Source: Alphaproteobacteria bacterium | GTDB lineage: Bacteria; Pseudomonadota; Alphaproteobacteria; Caulobacterales; Caulobacteraceae | Length of the DNA stretch: 8,095 nt | Direction: 5' to 3' | NCBI GenBank assembly: GCA_018895795.1 | Contig: JAHINZ010000096.1 | Location: 1 to 8,095, forward strand | Shown: piece by piece, positions 1 through 6,079 of the stretch | How the letters are laid out: each line of letters starts with the position of its first letter | Numbering within the stretch: position 1 is the stretch's first letter | Notes under the pieces: model-generated | Databases searched by the model: none | The model's input: the letters and a program-made list of their open reading frames with translations, nothing else | Told to the model about the DNA's origin: nothing | Program-made: the position numbers and the translations under genes

Positions 1-878
1 GCTTCAGACGCTATGGGCGCCGTCGCGGTTGGCGATGACGTGGAAACGGCCTGCGGCGTCGCCCCCCTGGGGAGGATGGATGACGGCGCGCGCCCTGCCC
101 CGGCCTGGGCGTTGATGGCCCCGCTGTCGGGGTCCTGGCTCAGATCAGCGGTCAGTTCCGATCGCTCCGGCGCCCTGGACACCGCGTTCGCGGCATAGCC
201 CGCTGGGGTCTGCGTCGGCGCGCTCGCAGGCGACGGCACGGGGCCGTGACTGTTCGTTGGCGCCGAGCCTGACGACGCGGGGGGCGCGGAGGGCGTCTTG
301 GCCAACCAGGTCGACACGACCGCGCGAAACACCAGAAGCGCCGCTTTCATGTCGGTGGCCGCCGGGGAAGTCGCTGCCGCCACCGGCGCCGCGAGCCGCG
401 GGGCGTTCTCGCGCGCCAGACGGGCTTCGAGAAACACGCCTGATCCGTCGACGGCCGCGCGCAAGGCCGCGGCGGTCACAGGGCGATCGGCCGGCAGGGC
501 CTTGTCCAGCACCATCTGGGCGGCCCGTTGGACGGACGGCGGCGTGGCGCGCAGGTCGGCGACGGCTCGCAGGTCCGCCATGATCGGCGCCAACCCGGAC
601 TGGACAGGCGCCGCATGGGCGGCGGCGGCGCGCACGGCGGCGGCCAACGGGTCGGGGACCGCGCGGTCCGATGTCGCATGGGCGTCGGGAGGCTTGGCCG
701 GCGCGGCGGAGGTCTCCGCGTGCGCCGATCCCGCCATGGCGCCCAGCACCGATGCGCTGTTGGCCAGCGCCGCCTGAGCCCGCGCCAGCGCCAACAAGGC
801 CGTGGCCGGATCGGCGCTATGGCCCACCGCGGAGGGCGGCAGGATGGGGGCAATGGGCGCTAGCGGATCGATCGCCAT
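1..878 (-). CDS. FliK-like (flagellar hook-length control-like) protein, N-terminal part, cut by window edge
   Basis: An uninterrupted minus-strand frame runs from an ATG at 878 to the left edge, giving 292 complete codons with no stop. The start is well supported: GGAGGT (890-885) lies 6 nt upstream. The protein starts MAIDPLAPIAPI and is very rich in Ala and Pro, with low-complexity linkers at about residues 50-75 and 193-290, so it is probably mostly disordered here. Two ordered-looking segments stand out. Residues 140-155 end in SGVFLEARLA, and residues 176-192 begin DMKAALLVFRAVV. From memory, FliK-family proteins have similar blocks (SG-L/V-FLE--L, then DLKA-LL). The diagnostic C-terminal FliK domain (PF02120) would lie outside the window, so the family call is inference. 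If correct, the product would be an exported regulator of flagellar hook length or a paralogue of it. It is transcribed divergently from the kinase. The alternative is an uncharacterised Ala/Pro-rich protein. Confidence 0.85.
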   Translation of the reverse strand, partial: MAIDPLAPIAPILPPSAVGHSADPATALLALARAQAALANSASVLGAMAGSAHAETSAAPAKPPDAHATSDRAVPDPLAAAVRAAAAHAAPVQSGLAPIMADLRAVADLRATPPSVQRAAQMVLDKALPADRPVTAAALRAAVDGSGVFLEARLARENAPRLAAPVAAATSPAATDMKAALLVFRAVVSTWLAKTPSAPPASSGSAPTNSHGPVPSPASAPTQTPAGYAANAVSRAPERSELTADLSQDPDSGAINAQAGAGRAPSSILPRGATPQAVSTSSPTATAPIASE

Positions 879-884
879 GGAAGG

Positions 885-890
885 ACCTCC
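885..890 (-). promoter_or_regulatory. Strong ribosome binding site for the FliK-like gene
   Basis: On the minus strand GGAGGT is followed by 6 nt and then the ATG at 878-876. This near-perfect Shine-Dalgarno sequence fixes the start of a gene that has no stop codon inside the window, and supports its being real. Confidence 0.75.
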
Positions 891-912
891 AGCCACAGGG
901 GCCTAGAAGAAA

Positions 913-917
913 GACTC
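913..917. promoter_or_regulatory. GANTC site (GACTC), CcrM-type methylation motif
   Basis: GACTC matches GANTC, the target of the cell-cycle-regulated methyltransferase CcrM in Caulobacter and relatives. It lies between the divergent FliK-like and kinase genes. The motif is certain. Methylation and any regulatory effect are inferred from the likely taxon. Confidence 0.5.
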
Positions 918-971
918 CATTCTAGATGGCTGCGGTCAAGCGCGCCTTAAGCCTGAATAGGCGTTAGGACC

Positions 972-976
972 GATTC
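972..976. promoter_or_regulatory. GANTC site (GATTC), CcrM-type methylation motif
   Basis: GATTC matches GANTC and lies 16 nt before the kinase start at 993. It is the second such motif in this 114-nt gap. In Caulobacter, GANTC sites close to promoters can make transcription sensitive to methylation state. Whether that applies here is inference. Confidence 0.5.
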
Positions 977-1081
977 ATGGTTCGTTGTCGTCATGATTTC
1001 CAGGTCCAAGAGAGCGTACAGTTTGAAGCACCGCCCCAAGAACGGAGACTGGACGGACATCGTCGACCACCGACGACGTGA
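977..1081 (+). other. Possible 34-codon upstream ORF overlapping the kinase start
   Basis: ATG at 977 is preceded by AGGA (966-969) with a 7-nt gap, a better ribosome site than the one at the kinase ATG (993). The frame runs 34 codons to a TGA at 1079-1081, out of frame with the kinase and covering its start. The peptide begins MVRCRHDFQVQ and is rich in Arg; I recognise no family. It could be a translated leader that affects kinase translation, or a chance frame in GC-rich DNA. Confidence 0.2.
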
Positions 1082-2744
1082 TCTGTATTCGATCCTCCCC
1101 ATGACCGTGTTGGCGGCGGGGGGCAGCACCTTGTGGCTTGGGCTGAGGCCTCCGCTCACCTGGTTGGCCGCTGTATCCGTACTGATCGGCCTGAACTATC
1201 TTCTGTGCCGGTGGATCGTCGAGGGGCGCCGCAACAGCGCCCGATATGAAAACTGTCTCGCGGCCTTCAGCCTGATCTATACGGGCCTCTACTGCACCCT
1301 GCCCATGGCGCTGCTGATGCACGGCACGCGGACCTCTGTGCTGTCCGGCGGCGCCATGCTGGGGGCGATCGCCTTGAGCAGCACGGCCGAGTTCGTGATT
1401 TCCCGCCGGATCGGCTCGGCTTCGTTCATCGCCTTGATGTTGATCATCACGGGGTCCGTTTTTCTCGCCAGGCGCGCGAGCTCGCTGGACCAGGCTGTGC
1501 TGGCGGTCGTCGCCTCGATCGCCTTCCTCGCCTATGTTCTGCAATATGCGATGCAGCGGGAAAAGGCGGCGCGCGAAATGGCGGCCGCCCTTCAGCGCGC
1601 GCGGGACAAGGAGGCCGAGGCCGAGGCCGCCAATGCGGCCAAGACGGTGTTTCTCGCCACCATGAGCCACGAGATCCGCACGCCCCTGAACGGCATTCTG
1701 GGCATGGTTCAGGTCATGGAACTGGACGCCCTGTCCGAGGCCCAGCGCGTTCGCCTCAATATCGTGCGCGAGTCGGGCGAAGCCCTGACCGCGATCCTCA
1801 ACGATGTGCTCGACCTTTCAAAGATCGAGGCCGGTCGCATGGAACTGGAGTCGATCGTCTTTGATCTGGGCGATCTCCTGACACTCAGCCACCAGACCTT
1901 CTCCATCCTGGCCGCAGAAAAGGGCCTCGCCCAAACCCTGCGGGTCGACCCTGCCGTCGCCGGTCTGTATCGCGGCGATCCTGGCCGTTTGCGGCAGGTG
2001 ATCCACAATCTGCTTTCGAACGCGGTGAAGTTCACGGCGCAGGGCGCGGTGGGGATCGACGCCGCGCGGACCGCGGACGGCGTGCGCATCGCGGTGACGG
2101 ACACCGGACCGGGCTTCGCGGCGGGTCAGGATGAAAAATTGTTCGGCCGGTTTGTTCAGTTGGATGCGTCGACCACCCGGCGCCACGGCGGCGCGGGCCT
2201 CGGCCTGGCGATCTGCCGCGAACTCGCTGAACTGATGAACGGCCAGATCTCGGTCGAGAGTGAGCCTGGCTGGGGTTCCACCTTCACGATCCAGATCCCG
2301 CTGGACCCCGTCGACCCATCTGAACGGACCCGCGAAGCCGAACGGGTCGACCCGTCTTCGAGGCCTTGGACGCCCCTGCGGATACTGGCGGCCGAGGACA
2401 ACCAGACCAATCAGATCGTCCTGCGGGCGATGTTGAGCCAGGCCGGCATAGAGCCGCTGATCGTCGGCGACGGCGCCGAAGCGGTCGAGGCGTGGCGCAC
2501 CGGCGATTGGGATGTGGTGCTGATGGATATCCACATGCCGGTGATGGACGGCCTGGAGGCCCTGGCCGAGATCCGGCGACTGGAGCAAGACGGCGGACGC
2601 GACCGTACGCCGATCGTGGCCCTCACCGCCAACGCCATGAGCCATCAAGTCTCGGACTTGTTGGCGGCGGGCATGGACGGCCACGTGGCCAAGCCCATCA
2701 ACGCCTTTCAGTTGTTCGAGACCCTTGACCGGGTGACGCGCTAA
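993..2744 (+). CDS. Membrane-bound hybrid histidine kinase (HisKA-HATPase-REC)
   Basis: The 583-residue product is a hybrid two-component sensor kinase in the inner membrane. After a basic N-terminus come six likely membrane helices (about 34-50, 57-76, 88-109, 117-136, 142-159, 168-187) with very short loops and no sizeable periplasmic domain. A charged helix (188-216) leads to the HisKA domain, with phospho-acceptor His226 in MSHEIRTPLN. The ATPase domain shows the N box (NLLSNAVKF, Asn343), G1 (DTGPGF, 370-375), the F-box region (LFGRF) and G2 (GGAGLGLA, from 399). The receiver domain (about 462-580) has the acidic pair Glu468/Asp469, phospho-acceptor Asp512, Thr545 and Lys567, so both modules look active. 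There is no HPt domain, so phosphate must pass to a separate HPt protein, or Asp512 acts back on the kinase. The start is uncertain: ATG993 has no clear Shine-Dalgarno, and TTG1023 (after AAGAGAG) would remove ten residues. The signal and target are unknown. Confidence 0.95.
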   Translation: MISRSKRAYSLKHRPKNGDWTDIVDHRRRDLYSILPMTVLAAGGSTLWLGLRPPLTWLAAVSVLIGLNYLLCRWIVEGRRNSARYENCLAAFSLIYTGLYCTLPMALLMHGTRTSVLSGGAMLGAIALSSTAEFVISRRIGSASFIALMLIITGSVFLARRASSLDQAVLAVVASIAFLAYVLQYAMQREKAAREMAAALQRARDKEAEAEAANAAKTVFLATMSHEIRTPLNGILGMVQVMELDALSEAQRVRLNIVRESGEALTAILNDVLDLSKIEAGRMELESIVFDLGDLLTLSHQTFSILAAEKGLAQTLRVDPAVAGLYRGDPGRLRQVIHNLLSNAVKFTAQGAVGIDAARTADGVRIAVTDTGPGFAAGQDEKLFGRFVQLDASTTRRHGGAGLGLAICRELAELMNGQISVESEPGWGSTFTIQIPLDPVDPSERTREAERVDPSSRPWTPLRILAAEDNQTNQIVLRAMLSQAGIEPLIVGDGAEAVEAWRTGDWDVVLMDIHMPVMDGLEALAEIRRLEQDGGRDRTPIVALTANAMSHQVSDLLAAGMDGHVAKPINAFQLFETLDRVTR

Positions 2745-3958
2745 AAGCCCGCCGGGCGGCCGCGCTTTCGACGCTCGGCCGGTCCGCTTTCACGGGTGCG
2801 ACCGAGAAACACGGTCAGGGCCTCGGCCGCGGCGTTGGAGGGATCGGCCATGCCGCGTCCCATCAGGTCCAGCGCCGCGCTTTGCTCGGCGACCTGTTCA
2901 GCGCGCAAGGCTGGATCATCCAGACGCAAGGCTATGCCGCGGGCCAGGGCCTCGCCTTGCAGGTCGCCCTGGAGATACTCGGGAACGACGGCGCGCTCGG
3001 CGGCGATATTGAGCAAGGTCACCCAGCGCGGTTTGAACAGCATCTTCAGCAGGCCATAGGTGATCGCGCCGGTGCGATAGCCGACGACCATCGGACAGCC
3101 CGCCAGCGCCAGCTCGGTGGTCACCGTGCCGCTGCACGCCAGGGCGACGGTTCCCGCGACCATGGCGTCGTCCTTGAGCGCCTCATCCTCGATCACATGG
3201 GCGCGGAACGGCCAGCCGGCGACCCGGGCCTTGACCGCCTCGGCCACGGTGGAGGCCGCGGGCACGACCACGGCGAGGTCTGGATAGGTGGCCTTGAGCC
3301 GGCGGACGGCGTCCTCGAAGACGGGCATGACCCGCTCGATCTCGGACGGCCGACTGCCCGGCAGGACCAGCAGGATCGGCTCGGCGGCCGACAGGCCGAT
3401 CGCGGCGCGGAAACGGGCGGGGTCGGCCTTGCTGAAGTCCTTGGCCAGAGCGGAATTGCCGACAAAGACGTTCTTCAGCCCAGCGCGATCGAAATAGGGT
3501 TTGTCCATGGGCTGGATCGACAGCAGCAGGTCCACGGCCTTGGCCAGGGCCCTGGCCCGTCCCGGTCGATAGGCCCAGACCTGCGGCGCCACGTACTTGA
3601 CCAGGCGCAGGTGCGGATCCTGCCGGCGCAGGGCCTGGGCCAGTCGGATGTTGAACCCCCAGGAGTCGATCAGGACCGCGACATCGGGCTGTTCGCGTTC
3701 GGCCAGGGCCAGGGTGTCTTTCAGACGCGCCATGGCGCGGGGATAGGCCCTCAGGCTCTCGACGATGCCGATGATCGACAGTTGGCTGATGTCGAACGGA
3801 CTTTCGATCCCCTCGGCGGCCATCTTGGCCCCGCCCACGCCGACAAAGCGCACGGGCTCGTCGCCCATCTGGCGCTTCAGCGCCTGGGCCAGGCCGGCGC
3901 CCAGGGCGTCGCCCGAGGCCTCGGCCGCCACCAGCATCACGGTCAGGGCCCGCGTCAT
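2741..3958 (-). CDS. lpxB: Lipid-A-disaccharide synthase LpxB
   Basis: This glycosyltransferase (family GT19) condenses UDP-2,3-diacylglucosamine with lipid X to give the lipid A disaccharide-1-phosphate and UDP, at the cytoplasmic face of the inner membrane. The 405-residue product shows the family landmarks: EASGD near the N-terminus (13-17), Asp98 in VLIDS, PQVWAYRPGRA (125-135), LPGSRPSEI (199-207) and SGTVTTELALAG (276-287), then VPEYLQGD. Asp98 and Arg202 match positions I recall as essential in LpxB. Some usually conserved motifs differ: the segment after IDS reads WGF rather than PDF-like, and FVGHP is FVGNS. The C-terminal tail (about 386-405) is long, basic and probably flexible. 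ATG3958 overlaps the lpxI stop as ATGA, and GAGGGA lies just upstream. It is the last gene of the operon, and its stop overlaps the convergent kinase stop. Confidence 0.96.
   Translation of the reverse strand: MTRALTVMLVAAEASGDALGAGLAQALKRQMGDEPVRFVGVGGAKMAAEGIESPFDISQLSIIGIVESLRAYPRAMARLKDTLALAEREQPDVAVLIDSWGFNIRLAQALRRQDPHLRLVKYVAPQVWAYRPGRARALAKAVDLLLSIQPMDKPYFDRAGLKNVFVGNSALAKDFSKADPARFRAAIGLSAAEPILLVLPGSRPSEIERVMPVFEDAVRRLKATYPDLAVVVPAASTVAEAVKARVAGWPFRAHVIEDEALKDDAMVAGTVALACSGTVTTELALAGCPMVVGYRTGAITYGLLKMLFKPRWVTLLNIAAERAVVPEYLQGDLQGEALARGIALRLDDPALRAEQVAEQSAALDLMGRGMADPSNAAAEALTVFLGRTRESGPAERRKRGRPAGF
2743..2757 (-). terminator. Weak candidate terminator at the lpxB stop codon
   Basis: Read on the minus strand, GCCC-GGC-GGGC (2757-2747) is followed directly by TTTT (2746-2743), which runs into the lpxB stop. 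The stem is only 4 bp, though all GC, and the T tract is short. It is the only terminator-like structure seen between two genes with no intergenic space, and it may not be functional. Confidence 0.25.
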
Positions 3959-4797
3959 GTCGTCCCTCGGGGTTCAACTCCCAGGACAAACAGCCCAAGG
4001 TCATCGGCGCAGGCGATGACCGCCTCGCGATCGATGACCAGCAGGTGACCGGCCTCGCCGACGACCCCGGCCAGGCCGGCGCGCGCGGCGCGCTGCAAGG
4101 TGGCCACGCCGATGGTCGGCAGATCGACCTTGGTGTCCTGGATCGGCTTGGGGGTCTTGGCCAGCACGCCGCGCCGCCGGTCGGCCGTGCCGCGAATGGC
4201 TTCTGGCAGTTCGAAGACCCGACGCAGCATGGCGTCGGTGCCCTCCTGGGCCTCGACCGCCAGCACCAGGCCCTCACAGACGACGGCGCCCTGCCCCACA
4301 TCCAGCTTGCCGATCTCCCGGGCCACCAGCAGCGCGCGTTCGATATCCGGCAGGTCCTGGGCCCGAGGCGCGTGCGCGCCCAGAGTCCCGGGCGGCAGGG
4401 TCAGTTCGCCGACGACCTCATGGGCGCCTTCGATGGCGAAGCCTTCCTTCTCGAACTCGGCCAGCACCCGCCGCAACAGGGCGTCGTCGCCCTGGCGCGC
4501 GGCCTTGATCAGGGCCGGGATCACGGTCACGCCGCGCAGGTCGGGCAGGATCGCCGCGAAGTCGGGACGATGGACCGTGCCGGCGAAGCAGACGACGTCG
4601 CAGCCCTCGGCCTTCAAGGCCTTGAAGATCTTTCCAAACTCGCCCAGCCCCACCTCGATGCCCGGATAGCGATCCAGGGCGGGGTCGGCGAAGCTTCTTA
4701 ACCGCATCACCGCGAAAGGACGTCCGGCCGACTCGCAGTGAGCCGCCAGTTCGACGGGGAGCGCGCCCCCGCCGGCGATCAGACCGAGCTTACGCAT
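3955..4797 (-). CDS. lpxI: UDP-2,3-diacylglucosamine pyrophosphatase LpxI
   Basis: LpxI (DUF1009 family) hydrolyses UDP-2,3-diacylglucosamine to lipid X and UMP. It replaces the unrelated LpxH in most alphaproteobacteria and is known to attack the other phosphorus of the pyrophosphate. The 280-residue product starts MRKLGLIAGGGALPVELA, the family's glycine-rich N-terminus. It has CFAGTVHRPDF (70-80), GDDALLRRV (103-111) and the C-terminal KPIQDTKVDLPTIG (217-230). The Asp of KVDLP counts as residue 225, the numbering of the catalytic Asp225 in characterised Caulobacter LpxI, which supports both the function and the chosen start. The gene sits 9 nt after lpxA and overlaps lpxB by 4 nt. There is no strong ribosome site in the short gap, so translation is probably coupled to lpxA. 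Its place directly before lpxB fits the pathway order: LpxI makes one of the two LpxB substrates from the other. Confidence 0.97.
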   Translation of the reverse strand: MRKLGLIAGGGALPVELAAHCESAGRPFAVMRLRSFADPALDRYPGIEVGLGEFGKIFKALKAEGCDVVCFAGTVHRPDFAAILPDLRGVTVIPALIKAARQGDDALLRRVLAEFEKEGFAIEGAHEVVGELTLPPGTLGAHAPRAQDLPDIERALLVAREIGKLDVGQGAVVCEGLVLAVEAQEGTDAMLRRVFELPEAIRGTADRRRGVLAKTPKPIQDTKVDLPTIGVATLQRAARAGLAGVVGEAGHLLVIDREAVIACADDLGLFVLGVEPRGTT

Positions 4798-4806
4798 GGG
4801 GCGAGC

Positions 4807-5604
4807 CTAAACCTCGCGCTCGGGCAGGCAAAGCGGACGGTTGTTGTCCGACCGGATGAAGTTGACGATTTCCATCACCTCGGCGTTGCCGGCGTGGATC
4901 TCGGCCACGTCCTCCAGGCGCTCCTGGAAGGTGCCTTCGTCGGCGAACAGCAGGCGATAGGCGGCGCGCAAGGCGTTGATCGTCTCGCGACTGAAGCCGC
5001 GGCGCTTCAGACCCACCAGGTTGAGGCCTTCGAGGTGGGCGTGGTTTCCCCAGACCGACCCGTAGGGAATGACGTCCTTGGTCACGGCGGCCAGGCCGCC
5101 GATGAAGCTGTAGCGGCCGATGCGGGTGAACTGATGAGCCGCCGCCAGGCCGCCCATGAACACGTAGTCGCCGATCGTTACGTGGCCGCCCAGGGTCGCG
5201 CCCTTGGCCATGACCACATGGTCGCCGACCGCGCAGTCATGGGCGATGTGCGAGCCGACCATGTACAGCCCGTCGGTCCCGACCGTCGTCACGCCGTGGC
5301 CCGAGGCCGTGCCGGTATGCATGGTGACATGCTCGCGGATGATGTTGCGCGGACCGATCAGCAGCTCGGTCCGCTCGCCCTTGTGGCCCAGATGCTGCGG
5401 TGGCCCGCCCAGCATGGCGAACGGGTGCACGACGCAGCCCTCGCCCAGGGTGGTGGCCCCGTCGATCACCACATGCGACAGCAGCCGAACACCGGTCTCC
5501 AGCGTCGCGTCGCCGCCGACGATGCAGAACGGTCCGATCTCGACGTCCTGGCCCAATTTCGCGCCGGAGGCGACGATGGCGGTGGGATGAATGCTTGTGG
5601 TCAT
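4807..5604 (-). CDS. lpxA: UDP-N-acetylglucosamine O-acyltransferase LpxA
   Basis: LpxA transfers a 3-hydroxyacyl chain from ACP to position 3 of the UDP-GlcNAc-type precursor, the first step of lipid A synthesis, in the cytoplasm as a trimer. The 265-residue product is a left-handed beta-helix of hexapeptide repeats (about 5-185) followed by a helical C-terminus containing GLKRRGFSRETI. Catalytic His122 lies in HIAHDC, equivalent to E. coli His125. His141 and His157 align with E. coli His144 and His160. The acyl-chain ruler position (E. coli Gly173) is Gly170, so chain length is not limited by a bulky residue there. ATG5604 overlaps the fabZ stop as ATGA. Caulobacter lipid A is reported to be built on 2,3-diaminoglucose, so the natural acceptor may be the 3-amino analogue; that is inference from the taxon, not visible here. 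Confidence 0.97.
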   Translation of the reverse strand: MTTSIHPTAIVASGAKLGQDVEIGPFCIVGGDATLETGVRLLSHVVIDGATTLGEGCVVHPFAMLGGPPQHLGHKGERTELLIGPRNIIREHVTMHTGTASGHGVTTVGTDGLYMVGSHIAHDCAVGDHVVMAKGATLGGHVTIGDYVFMGGLAAAHQFTRIGRYSFIGGLAAVTKDVIPYGSVWGNHAHLEGLNLVGLKRRGFSRETINALRAAYRLLFADEGTFQERLEDVAEIHAGNAEVMEIVNFIRSDNNRPLCLPEREV

Positions 5605-6077
5605 TTGACGGGTGTCTCCACCACCATGGCGGCGAACTCGGCTTCGGCGGCCAGCTTGTCGCCGACCTTCGCCTGGCCCTTGAACTTGAAGATGCTCGAG
5701 CGCGCGCGGGTCACCTCGACCTCCATCCGTATCACGTCGCCGGGGCGAACGGGATTGCGGAAGCGGGCATTGTCGACCGACATGAAGAAGATGGTCTTGC
5801 CCTCGGTATCGACCTCCAGCGACTTGCTCATCAGGATCGCGCCCGTCTGGGCCAGCGCCTCGATGATCAGCACGCCCGGCATCACCGGATTGCCCGGGAA
5901 GTGGCCCTGGAAGTACGGCTCATTGACGGTCACGCACTTGATGCCGACGATCGACTGGTGCGGGCGATAGTCCTCAGCCCGATCAACCAGCAGGAAGGGG
6001 TAGCGATGCGGGATCCTGGCGAGGATCTCGGCGATGTCGATCGCGGACTGCGCCGGTTCGGCGACGTCTCGGCCCAT
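5601..6077 (-). CDS. fabZ: 3-hydroxyacyl-[acyl-carrier-protein] dehydratase FabZ
   Basis: FabZ dehydrates 3-hydroxyacyl-ACP in the fatty acid elongation cycle. It competes with LpxA and LpxD for the same hydroxyacyl-ACP pool, which explains its place between their genes. The 158-residue product is a single hotdog-fold domain. Visible motifs are IPHRYPFLLVD (22-32), then YFQGHFPGNPVMPGVLIIEA (55-74) with catalytic His59 and Glu73, and FFMSVDNARFRNPVRPGD. I chose ATG6077 because AAGGGG lies 6 nt upstream, it follows the lpxD stop by 2 nt, and it gives a normal family length. The frame stays open for 86 more codons upstream, but that part lies inside lpxD and has no FabZ similarity. The stop overlaps the lpxA ATG by 4 nt, so translation is probably coupled. 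Confidence 0.97.
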   Translation of the reverse strand: MGRDVAEPAQSAIDIAEILARIPHRYPFLLVDRAEDYRPHQSIVGIKCVTVNEPYFQGHFPGNPVMPGVLIIEALAQTGAILMSKSLEVDTEGKTIFFMSVDNARFRNPVRPGDVIRMEVEVTRARSSIFKFKGQAKVGDKLAAEAEFAAMVVETPVK

Positions 6078-6079
6078 AC

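Noticed and set aside
298..777. Plus-strand frame of 159 codons in the first 900 bases
   Set aside because: The opposite strand has a longer open frame with a strong ribosome site and FliK-like motifs, so this is its shadow.
947..960. TTAA in the intergenic region as a CtrA half-site
   Set aside because: Only one half of the TTAA-N7-TTAA motif is present; the partner position reads TAGG.
925..970. Promoter-like pieces: TTGACC and TAGAAT on the minus strand, and TTAAGCC with GTTAGGAC on the plus strand
   Set aside because: Spacing (9 nt in each case) and match to the -35/-10 consensus are poor, so I do not call a promoter.
975..2684. Minus-strand frames of 231 and 288 codons opposite the kinase
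   Set aside because: The kinase frame carries all expected catalytic motifs. The opposing frames have low-complexity composition and no family resemblance.
2882..4048. Open plus-strand frame of 388 codons opposite lpxB
   Set aside because: Antisense to lpxB, with Gly/Gln/Asp/His-rich composition typical of shadow frames and no domain seen.
4738..5970. Open plus-strand frame of 410 codons opposite lpxI, lpxA and fabZ
   Set aside because: It lies wholly antisense to three well-identified enzymes, has no recognisable motif, and is the expected by-product of GC-rich codon use.
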